Below are positions 32,760 to 43,540 of a stretch of DNA of 64,000 nucleotides, one piece after another. Numbering within the stretch: the first letter of the stretch is position 1; each line of letters opens with the position of its first letter. Both the position numbers and the translations under genes were made by a program. Source of the DNA: Sinonovacula constricta (taxonomy: Eukaryota > Mollusca > Bivalvia > Cardiida > Solecurtidae); contig CM017556.1 of the NCBI GenBank assembly GCA_007844125.1, positions 18,755,517 to 18,819,516 on the forward strand, written 5' to 3'. The notes below the pieces were generated by a model, which was given only the letters and a program-made list of their open reading frames with translations, did no database searches and was not told where the DNA came from.

Positions 32760-35700
32760 AAAACAAGAAAAGAAAACAACAACAACAACAATAACAACAA
32801 ATCAATACGAAATACCATATGCATATGAAAAACGAGGACAAATACATGCAATAGCGTGCTGTCTCTAATTGTCACCATCGTTAACAGAAGCTTTCGTGAT
32901 TTTTGTGCAGATGTAGTAGGGACACATAGAAGATGAGGATGAAAATGTGGGTGGATTAGTTATAACTGAATGATAATTTGTATGGAACAGTCGGGCAAAC
33001 TTCTTTGTCTTCATTCTACAACATTTATCATTACCCGACAGCTAACATACAGATTTCATTCAATCCGATGTTCTGTACTCATAATAACTTGCTGCCTGCT
33101 ATAACATAAATTGTATGGAGGATGAAGTTGGCAAAAATAGTAATGATATTAAGTTAAGCTGCTTGAAAGTGTCAAATGCATGTCATGACTTTTCGTTGTG
33201 CTAGCAACACTATTTGTATAGTGTATACGATACGTGAATGCATACACATCACAAACGCATGTATACATTAGCGTGATGTCCGTAATTATCGCCATCAAGA
33301 TCAATACAAGATTTATTTTATTGTTTTACAAATAACACTTATTAAATTGGCTGCTAAAATGAAACGTTTGGGGCTTAAGCGGTAAGTTAATTTGTAGGAA
33401 TCAGTCGATAGAAATTGGATTTGCTTAAGAAAGCCATAAACAACATTTGTATCATACAATAACATAATTATGGAAAATGTTGCAAGGAATGCCAGATTTA
33501 AATCTAGTGGCATGTCCCCTACTACATGGCGTTTTAGTACACACTCACAAAAGCTAGAATAAATTTTGATTGAATTTAGGGTTAGATATGCTCAATGCTA
33601 AAACAGTTTTTGAAGGGTTGATGTAATTAGAGCTGAAATTAATCAAGCCAGAGAGCCTCTGTATTGACAGACCATCCTGGGATGAAAGGGAGAAAATTTC
33701 TAGTTCTAATGGGGATGATCACAGACTAAGAGTGGTCAGAGAATGGCTGGATGGATATTGGTATTTGTGTGTGTGTGATAGTGAGGGACACCAGCAGACA
33801 ACACATGGTGGTGATGGTGGATAGATGGAGGGGTTTGACGGCAGATAGCTCTCTTAAGACGCGCGTTTGCTGGACAGTGCAAGAACCAGAGATTAATATG
33901 GCTACCAAGGACACTTTTTATCTGCCACGAAGATTTCTGATCACTTTTTGTTTGTAGCGGTCAACATTTCTCATACAATAGTGTGAAGTATTTTGAAAAT
34001 GTATCAACTTAAAGTTGTATAATGAAACATGTTTCATGTCTTTTTTGTCTAGTCTATGCTGTTTTCGGTATTCATGTTCAAATACATTTAAATTGTTGTT
34101 GGCATGTATGCTATTGATTGGCAGCTATTCTTTTCGAAAGTCTTCATGAAATAATGTTTAACAAAACCATCTGCTCTGACAAGAGGAAATATTTAATAAA
34201 ACAAACAAAATAATGGTATGTAGATTTCCAGACGCACAAGAATGCATGCAGACCGACTGGAGTACATGTTTATGTAGAGAGATTTACAGCAAATAAACAA
34301 ACTTAAGAAATTAGTGAAAACAAATCACGTTCCATTAAAATGAATAAATTAGAAAAAGACCAACTACAGTATACGACAAAATATCAATTACCATTTCTGG
34401 ACTTAGGTTTAAGCCGAAATCATTTAAATGAAATCTCGAAATGTCACGCGTGTTTCTATGTTACTTGAGTCTGTTATGCTTCATGCACAATATTGCATTT
34501 CGAATTACCATAAATCCTTGCCAAATGGAATTACAGTTTTGTCAGCTGTGAGCAGAGGGTTTGCAATTGCCGACATTCGCCATTTAATGCTATTCAAAGC
34601 GAACTGGAGCCAATGTCTGGAAACTAGCGACAAAATTGAAAATAATAGGAGATACTGTCGGTGATTCCATATAGTGTCCGCCCCACAGTGTTCGAATGAC
34701 GCATCTGACACAATACTGTAAGGACAATTAGAAGGAATATTTCTCACTCGATATGCACATTATTGTTACCTTTCGCAGCTCTCGGTTTGTGTTGTATGTT
34801 GTTTATCTAGTCTTTGTGCATGTAATGCCCTCATAATGATCGACAAAAGTGACATCCATTGCAAAACAATTACAACGACCATGACGAAAACGACAAAAGC
34901 AGCATTGACCTTCAACAAAACAATAACTTGCTTTTTTAACACAGCAGCTGAATGACTTTAACAATTATACCTCTCGTCAGCCTAATAGTTACACTATAAT
35001 TAAATATTTCAGTCATTAACATAATTTACACAAAATGTTTAATCATCATCATGGTTCTAGAAAAGCCTATTAAAACCAAGAGACTGCGCCAAAAAAGTAA
35101 TACGGGATAAAACCCGTTTAGCTGCTTTCTGAACAAAGTTAAGACAAGCATTATGCCGTATTGACATAAACATAGTATATGTACTTATGCTTAAGTATAT
35201 GCACGCAGAAGTAGTAGCGGCAGGAGAATATCAGTGTCGATCCTGAATAGATAAATGGGAAGGGCCACAAAAGACGTCTGTTCAAATGCTGACGTAGTTC
35301 AATATAAATGTATTACGCTTTCCTTTATACAGAACTTGTTTAATGACAAAACACATACAAACAAAAAACATAGGAAAGATATTTATTATGACGTTAATTG
35401 TTTAATTGATATGTATGTGCTTCAAATGACAAAAGCTAACTTTACAATGTAAATGACGTTTTCAGAGTCTTGCAAAAGAACTGTTCACTTGACATGTTCA
35501 AACTTAGAATCTGGCTTCTCTCCTTTCTGATTTTAACTGAAATGCATGTTTTGTTTATTTGCTTTTATATTGTTTCATCTGCAAATGTCTCAAAAAAGGA
35601 TTTAGTCGGACCAGATTGCTAGCTGGCCCATTATGTAAATTGCACTAGTAAAACACTAGAAAAGATGTTAAGTCTTTCTGTTCAAACTACAACTTCATCT

Positions 35701-36028
35701 TCTTGTCTTTCTTAATTATCTTGATCCCACGTTCAATTCACTGTGATTCCTCTTGAAATTCTTTACAGATGATTTTGACCAGACCAAGATGCGCCTCGCA
35801 AATTATTCAAATTACGCAATCGTAATTTCTTCGGTAATTGCTATGGCGAGTCCGAACTTTTCGCTTATCTGTCACTATGCCTCATTTAATGTGAGATTTA
35901 ACTGCTTCCAATTAAAATAAAAATCCCTTGGCACGTTTGCTTCCTGTCTGATTAATTAGTTTACAGTTTAGTTAATTAACACTGGCACAGTTTGGTTGTA
36001 AAGAGTCTCAAATAGCATTCTGAGAATG

Positions 36029-36278
36029 CGTTGTCCCATTTACTTAATTCGAATCCTAAATCCAAAAGCATGGACAGCCCTCAGAATTAAAGTTTAGTAA
36101 ATTGCCAAACGTTGTCTCATTTACTTAATTCGAATCCTAATTCCAAAAGCATGGACAGCCCTCAAAATTAACGTTTAGTAAATCGCCAAACGTTGTCTCA
36201 TTTACTTAATTCGAATCCTAAATCCAAAAGCATGGACAGCCCTCAGAATGAAAGTTTAGTAAATCGCCAAACGTTGTC
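36029..36278 (+). repeat. 81-bp tandem triplicate
   Basis: CGTTGTC recurs at 36029, 36110, 36191 and 36272, exactly 81 bp apart. Each unit contains AATTCGAATCCTAA and AAAAGCATGGACAGCCCTCA, and units differ at only a few bases. It begins right after block B. Confidence 0.97.
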
Positions 36279-36379
36279 TAGTGTTCATCGCCGACATCTC
36301 ATCGAGTTTATAAATGTCATTGCATACATGTATATATTTATCAACCACTTTTGCCAGAGAAAAAATAAATTATCGGACT

Positions 36380-36485
36380 TCTTCTTCTCCCCTCTCTCTA
36401 CCTCTCTTTTTCTCTTTCCCCTCTCTCTCTACCTCTCTTTCTATCTCTGTCTTTCTCTCTGTGTCTGTGTGTGTCTCTCTCTCTA
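36380..36485. repeat. CT-rich simple repeat
   Basis: Imperfect CTCTCTxx/CTGTGT pyrimidine repeat. Confidence 0.92.
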
Positions 36486-37633
36486 AAAATCAAATCAAAA
36501 CTCGCTTTCATCTGATAAACCAAGAGGCATCAAATATCAAAGGGCTGCCGCTTAATAAAAGTAGGAATGATCTTCAAACAAAATCACGGCAGTCTCGTTG
36601 GATATCTGATGGCTTGTTCATAAGTGGGTAACCTTTACAAGGATAGCATACATTAAATCATTGTATTTGCATGTATAAGTAATGCGGCATGTATCATCGA
36701 AGTTTGACTAACTATGTTGTACGTTTTATTGTCACAAGCTACCAAAGTCAGTGCATATTGTATAACAGTTTGAAATGCCTCTGCCTAAAATTGTTAATTC
36801 GCTTAACCATTTAAATCGCTTAACCATTTCTTTCGCACATACTGACCACGCTACCGTAAACTTATATACGATAAAACCTTTACCACAGTCTTAACCAAAG
36901 TATATTTGCTGACCAAAAACGTATGCAAAGATATATTATAATTTAACATCAATTACCATACGCCGGACTGTGTTGACTTAATCACTGTATAAACCAAAAT
37001 AGCAATGACGTAGCAAATGCATTGAACGAGTTTATTTCCTTAGGCCTCTTGTTCATGAAACAAAAAAAACTCTTGATGAAACTCCTCTGCACTCAAGATG
37101 AAACGAACTCGAAGGCTTGCTCTATTTACCAACCAAACAAAGTACATGATACATAATTCGAGCTCAAGAAAACGACGAAAGTCCAGACTCAACCGAGTTT
37201 TATTTTCCGAGTTAATTAAACAGTTTAGTACGGTTCAAGCTGACCAACGGTTTTGCACAACTTGTTTGAAATAAAAACTTACTATTGTTGTAAGAAAACA
37301 GGATTAAAAGGAATATTAAATGCTTCCAAAAACAAATCACAGATAAGTCTTTTATCCTGTGCCTGCTTTACTACATCAGCAAATCATATCCTTTTTTTCT
37401 TGTTCTTCTTGTTCTTTTATTGCTTCTTCTTCTTGTATTTCTTATTTCTTCTCCTTCTTTTCGCCTCGTTCTTCTTCTTCGAAAAAGAGACGCTGTTAGA
37501 CATTAAACAATCAAAAGAAAAGCACCTATCAGCTTGACGGAATAATTGATTGGTATGCCTGGAGAGAAACTGATGAAGGGTTTGAGTTTAATATTTGTGT
37601 TGTTGTGTGAACACCACTTAGGTTTTTTGTAAA

Positions 37634-37635
<2 letters not shown>

Positions 37636-37686
<51 letters not shown>

Positions 37687-37839
37687 CTCTCTGTCTGTCT
37701 CTGTCACTCTCTGTCTCTGTCTCGCAGGCTCTCTCTGTCTCTCTTTCTCTGTCTCTCTCTGTGTCTCTCTCTGTGTCCTTCTGTCTTCTTCTTTCTGTGT
37801 GTCGCTCTCTCTTTCTCTGTCTCTCTCTGTCTCTCTCTG

Positions 37840-37899
<60 letters not shown>

Positions 37900-37906
37900 T
37901 CTCTAG
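37636..37906. repeat. (CT)n with CTGT variants
   Basis: Perfect CT at 37636-37682 and 37866-37905 encloses imperfect CTGTCT and GTGTCTCT repeats. ORFs here (Arg-Glu or Leu-Ser repeats) are artefacts. Confidence 0.98.
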
Positions 37907-38919
37907 AGAATATATTTCTATATATAAATATTGGAAAAGATAAAGTATAAAAGCGAGTTTGTGTGTTGACAACTACTTGTTATTATATATTTCCTATATT
38001 GTACACTCATATGTGAGCTCTTGATATGATATGTCTTTTGACGGTTTTAATACAGATGTTACATAAAGACTTATTAATTGTAATGAACGTTTATTTGCTT
38101 TTAAGGTATGCATTGGTAATAGCTTTGTTTACATACTTTCGGTACAAGAGAGAATTTATATATGTGTGAATAAAAAAGACAAGCTCATTTTATGTCTCTT
38201 CAGAAAATAATTTTTTAAATTCCGATTGCACCTTTAGGTGACTTCTTCACGACCCCAGTCTGTCCATACTGCCGACTGACCGTCCAATGGGTAAATGTCG
38301 GGTTTGCTTTTTTTTGTTTAATGACTCCTCACAGATTTGTTCTTACTTTTACATTTGGCTTGCTTGGTGAATACCTCTGTCTTGTGCCTTATCAAATAAT
38401 GGTATATGTTGCAATGCTCATATGATTTTGTCATATATTCTTATTTTGGTGCCTTTTAAAATGAAAAGTCCAACAGAACTGGTAGGATCAACGTCAGATG
38501 TAAATGAGTTCGCTTCCTCTCTACGTATATACGCCGTTTATCACTGTCAATTTTATCACGATTTATTATGTCCCTTGCAGCGGTGCAGTGCGTGTTATTG
38601 TCATGGATGAATATAAATGTAAACGCACCTGGGATCATGGTATATGCCAAACAATCAGTTTTACAACCCGCTCCCTACATCCTTTCAGGTCCATAACTCA
38701 CAGAATTATAACAACATTACATTTAAATAATGTCCATATGTACACATTTAAAGTCCGACGAATAAAAAAAAACATTCGTTTGTTATATATAATTTCAAAT
38801 CAAGTCTAACTTTTACTGGACAAAACTTCTCGAAATGTTTTTAAAAAAATACGATATTGTCTTCTGACATGGCTCTTGATGCGCCTTTTGTCATAGACAC
38901 CATCACATTTCGTCGTTAG

Positions 38920-39200
38920 CAATCAGCAACACTTTGTGGAATCACCTGAAATGTTGTCGTCAAGAAACTCAGAATTTGTTTCATCTTAATTTTCTTTGGT
39001 TTAAGAATCGCATAACGGAGATAATAAATGACGGGAAGCCAACTTCGTGGGGAATAAAATGTAATCGAAAGTGAAATGCAATCTTGTTTTCGTCACGAAG
39101 TCAAATTTAAAGATGTAATCCTTGGAATTGTGTTAAACCTGAAGATAAACGAAGTGTTATTCATAAAATACTATTACAAATTTTAAGTGAAAGTTTTATT
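38920..39200 (+). repeat. Duplication block C, unit 1 copy
   Basis: CACTTTGTGGAATCACCTGA at 38930, then AACTCAGAAT, GGGAAGCCAAC and GAAATGCAATCTTG. Each has a counterpart in the same order at 47705-47960. Confidence 0.8.
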
Positions 39201-40559
39201 TAAGAATATGAAACAAATCTGGTCTCGGATGATTAATTATATATTTTGCATTTGCTCTTTTTAATGCAATGTCATTTTGTCAATTTTGCAGGTAACAGGC
39301 AATTGCATTGCCTTGTGTTACTTTTCAAATTGAATAAATGTTGCACTACGCAGGACTTTGTCCTATTTGCTTATAGAGAAGTGCAAATCATAGATACTTC
39401 TTGATTTTAAGTGCCATCTATGAACACTCTAAACACAGTTATAAGCATTTCCTAAAACAACAAAAGCATACATACATGTTGACTATGGCCTCACTCAGTT
39501 CATGTTTATTTTCTGAAAAAGATCTACAATTAATCTTTGCTGACCATATTGGATTACAAACATGTCTGAAATACAGTCAGCTTTCATACCACTTCTCGCA
39601 GCTGGCGCAGTAAAACAATTTAAGGGAAGCATGTTATATCTATAGATCTAGTACATGCACAAACAACACACATGCATATGTTGATTTCATGCAGAGTTTA
39701 TCACGATACCAACCAGGGACAATCTAGTGCAGGAACTTTATTACAGCGAACTGTAAACGCAATGTTTTCTTGGAATGAAAACTCCATCATTTTGTTTTAT
39801 CTCAGACAAAAACTTTGTATTGCTTATAGTAAAATTTTGTATTATTTCTGACATTGCTGATTTTAACAACAAATAACATTTACCTATGCAACTTAATTAT
39901 TTTTCCTTATGCAAAACGCCGAACGTTGGTCAAAAAACATATGCATACCTTATTTCAAAGATTCACTGATAACTTTAAAATGATATATACACATATGTAC
40001 ATATTAATCTAAAATTTAAATAGTTTTTGATGCGTTTACTTAATGTCGGACTTTTTTTTAATTACAAATTCGCTTTTGTATCAGTGCATTGGTCCATTAA
40101 CTATTGCTGGAATTGGATCTTTACTTAGAAACATATCAAGCTACAACTGCCAGCTCACGTTCTTTTATCAAATACTTCTGTACTGAGACTCCATAAAAAG
40201 TGAAAGAAAACTGTTCAAAAATTGTATTTGTGGTGATTCATTGGGTGTTATGCAACAGGAAAATAAGAAAAAGGTCCTATGAGAATTACCACACATATTA
40301 AAATTTGAATTACCACAAGACACAGACAGAGTAAATTTAAAAGCGACAACTCGCTCGTCTTAAAAAGATGTAAATAATAATACCTCATTAAAGTGAGACA
40401 GCAAACTGCAAACACTTGCATCGGGAGTTGAAACTGATAAAATAATACTTTATACAAACAAAATAACACAAGTTACAATATATAATCAACGTATGTACAA
40501 TTTCTACAGGAGATAGAGCCTCGGTATCTAACGAGAGCCTAGTTTGAAACACAAACCGA

Positions 40560-40613
40560 TGACGTAAAATAAGAGCAAGTTAATGACATCATAATAAACT
40601 CTCAATGACGTCA
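40560..40613 (+). promoter_or_regulatory. Cluster of CRE/ATF-like sites
   Basis: TGACGTAA (40560), TGACATCA (40584) and the full palindrome TGACGTCA (40606) lie within 54 bp, evenly spaced by 22-24 bp. The motifs are those bound by CREB/ATF bZIP proteins; activity here is unproven. Confidence 0.45.
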
Positions 40614-41199
40614 TATGTCAAAAGTAAAATATGCCGTTTAAAAAAAAACAAATACAAAGGAAATGATTGAATTATAGTAAACAATCCGAACCAGCAAATC
40701 AAAATGTTGTTTTGTAAAGCATTATCATATGTGCGCATAATTATAAACAATATCTATTTGTTGAGAATTCATGGACGATTTATGATGCTGAAATATGGGA
40801 TGATAAAAAGCAAGATTAATGAAAAATATTAAGTAGGACGCGGATTTATATCTAATCAACATCATTTGGCGTGACAACAGGTAGCAATGTCATCAGATGT
40901 AACAAACATGGAACATGTTGGCGGATGACGGTAGGGAATTTTTGTGGACTGCTTCTTTGATGGAAATAGTAGAATTAGCGGAATGATGCAGAAAATATAT
41001 TAATTGCTGCAGGCAGAAGTGGTCTTGTCGAAATACTTAATGCTTGTATCGCAGAAAGCATTGTCTCTACATTAATGAACAACCTTTCATTTACAATTTA
41101 GAATAAAAAGTGAAACCTTTATCTATATGTACAATTTATTATCAAAAGCTTGCACACTATGTCAGCAGCTGTATTTTTGTGTCAGATAAATCCATTACA

Positions 41200-41470
41200 T
41201 TATTGCCTGCAGCTTTTAATAGATTGTGGCTTGCAAAAAAACGTTTCCAGCTGCACTTTCAGACTTCATCCGGTAACATGTAAGGATTTAGACATTGTCT
41301 TATCTGTAGCGTGTGATATGTACTGCTTGTATTTGAGAGAAACATTTTCAATTTGCGTGTGGTATTTGCAGAAATGATAAAGTGCAGATGTCAAATCTGT
41401 ACAGACCAAGGCAGCAGGTGCAGTTCGAGGAGTAATCGTTTGTATGGCTTACACAAGGATTCCACTTCGC
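41200..41470 (+). repeat. Duplication block D, unit 1 copy
   Basis: ATTGCCTGCAG, TTTCCAGCTGCACT, GTCAAATCTGTACAGACCA (41390) and GAGxAATAATCGTTxGTA-like sequence match 52660-52950 in order. Confidence 0.82.
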
Positions 41471-41830
41471 CGAGGGGATTGTATTCCTTCCTCTGCTACA
41501 TTTATTAGAAATCCATTCTTAGTTTTAAACATTTACTTTGCAGTTCTTTAATTGAAGTATATTAAATACAGCAAGGACTTGACAACAAAAGATGATGATT
41601 CTAACCCAGATAGCTTACAGTCGGAACTGACTCACAGGACTTCTACACTTTGCTCTCGACAAGTTAAGGCTGAGTTTACGCCGTTAGGTTAATCTAATTA
41701 ACTGACAAATTTCTTGCAACTGTCAGCTAATAACGAACATGTGTATAATTTGAAAATATTTAACTGATATCAATGGACCTTGAGAACGTTGAAACTGCTA
41801 ATAACGAACTAAAGATTCGCATAATGTTAT

Positions 41831-42350
41831 CCTGTTAATAGAAACAAACAATAACTAAGCGTATATTGTACTTGTTAATAGAAACAAACAATAACTAAGC
41901 GTATATTGTACTTGTTAATAGAAACAAACAATAACTAAGCGTATATTGTACTTGTTAATAGAAACAAACAATAACTAAGCGTATATTGTACTTGTTAATA
42001 GAAACAAACAATAACTAAGCGTATATTGTACTTGTTAATAGAAACAAACAATAACTAAGCGTATATTGTACTTGTTAATAGAAACAAACAATAACTAAGC
42101 GTATATTGTACTTGTTAATAGAAACAAACAATAACTAAGCGTATATTGTACTTGTTAATAGAAACAAACAATAACTAAGCGCATATTGTACTTGTTAATA
42201 GAAACAAACAATAACTAAGCGTATATTGTACTTGTTAATAGAAACAAACAATAACTAAGCGTATATTGTACTTGTTAATAGAAACAAACAATAACTAAGC
42301 GTATATTGTACTTGTTAATAGAAACAAACAATAACTAAGCGCATATTGTA
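41831..42350 (+). repeat. 13 x 40-bp tandem array
   Basis: Exactly thirteen 40-bp units, core AATAGAAACAAACAATAACT, nearly identical to each other. The only changes seen are a C at the array's first position +2 and GCATATTGTA for GTATATTGTA in units 9 and 13. It abuts the left end of R1 copy 2. Confidence 0.99.
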
Positions 42351-42354
42351 CTTA

Positions 42355-42900
42355 TTTAAATTTGGTATCCGACAGTTCGTCTAAATGTAACACAAGTGAC
42401 AACATCTTACTCTTGATTTAGGGCATTCTATAATTGTTCCATAAACTTACACCTTCATTTAAGTAAAGGCTGTTTTTACATCACCCCAGTTGTTAGACAG
42501 TGCAAAGTGTGAAATATATCGCGATAAATCTCATTTACATATTTTTCTAAATCTATAAATAGGCACATTAGGGATTTCAGCTAAAGCGAGACATCTACCT
42601 CAGATCTGATTACCCGAATAATCATGTAACGTTATCCCAATAGTAAGTGGTCACGTTCTTCTTAGTTTAAAAAAAAGCTAACTGTGCAGCGTGGCTCGGA
42701 TAGGAAATGCCTTTTTGTAAAGACAAATGGGGTGTTGTGCTTAACTTATACATGGATACAGGGTACCAATACAAAGTTATGCTTTACTTTTTACATGGAT
42801 GCAGGGTACCAATACAAAGACCTTTTCACGTTTCAGGTAACAATAATTTACTTAGTTGCATGAGAGACAAAAATGGTCCAAACTGTTTGATACCACATTT
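42355..42900 (+). mobile_element. Dispersed element R1, copy 2
   Basis: It aligns to 1063-1855 without the SINE: TCCGACAGTTCGTCTA, AATCTATAAATAGGCACA, GTAAGTGGTCACGTT, AGCTAACTGTGCA and GGGTACCAATACAA (twice, in a local duplication at about 42759 and 42805). It is preceded directly by the 40-bp array. Confidence 0.75.
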
Positions 42901-43379
42901 TACAAACTTTACTTGACATGATAATCCAATTTGTACAGTGCATAGACAAACGGAATGAAGAAATGCAAGAAGTTTTCTTTCATGAATTTATGCTGTTGAA
43001 CCTTTCGGATAGATATGCAACTTCCCTGCTGATATCTGATTTTTTAATATATAGCAAGTTTCTGCAAGGATATTCAATGTACATGTAGTTCGTGCAGTAT
43101 TGGATTATTTTAAATCTAACTGATGAACATAAAACAAAACTTACAATGAGAAAAAAATAAATCGCCTATAATACAGCTGGATACAGGCTCTTGGACATAA
43201 TGAATTTCCTGTTAGTGCGACGGAGCTAAAAATATAACGGATATTAATTTTCAAACACCATTAAATTACTGTTTTCAAAATAATTATATCCATTACATCA
43301 CTACAGGGTCTCTAAATACTTGTTATGAAAAATTCTCACATACGCAGCTAAGATAAGAGCATAAAGCGCACACAATTTC

Positions 43380-43540
43380 GTTTCCGATTAAGCCATTATC
43401 ATTTAAACGTCTGGGTCCCATCGTCTGTCAGATATGAGAATGGCTACACGTTCATGACCACGGTGTCCATTTATTTCACTGACGTTGCCGGATAATACAG
43501 CCGGACATTTTCTATTGGAGAGGGTAATGGGCCATATGCC
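43380..43540 (+). repeat. Duplication block G, unit 1 copy
   Basis: GATTAAGCCATTATCATTTAA, CATCGTCTGTCAGATATGAG, GTGTCCATTTAT, GACGTTGCCGGATAA and GGTAATGGGCCAT are all shared, in order, with 54240-54390. This is the best-preserved block between units. Confidence 0.85.

Noticed and set aside
35759..35915. Open segment after a TTTACAG acceptor in the right phase to follow the 30604 exon
   Set aside because: It lies in duplication block B. The other two copies of B do not keep the frame, so it is more likely non-coding.
37529..37972. 147-codon Arg-Glu-rich ORF resembling a charged coiled coil
   Set aside because: It is the complement of the CT/CTGT repeat; no unique sequence.
41831..42350. 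Regular repeats that might be a CRISPR array
   Set aside because: The units are directly adjacent with no unique spacers, and the genome is eukaryotic. The 32-bp array at 48168-49195 is rejected for the same reason.
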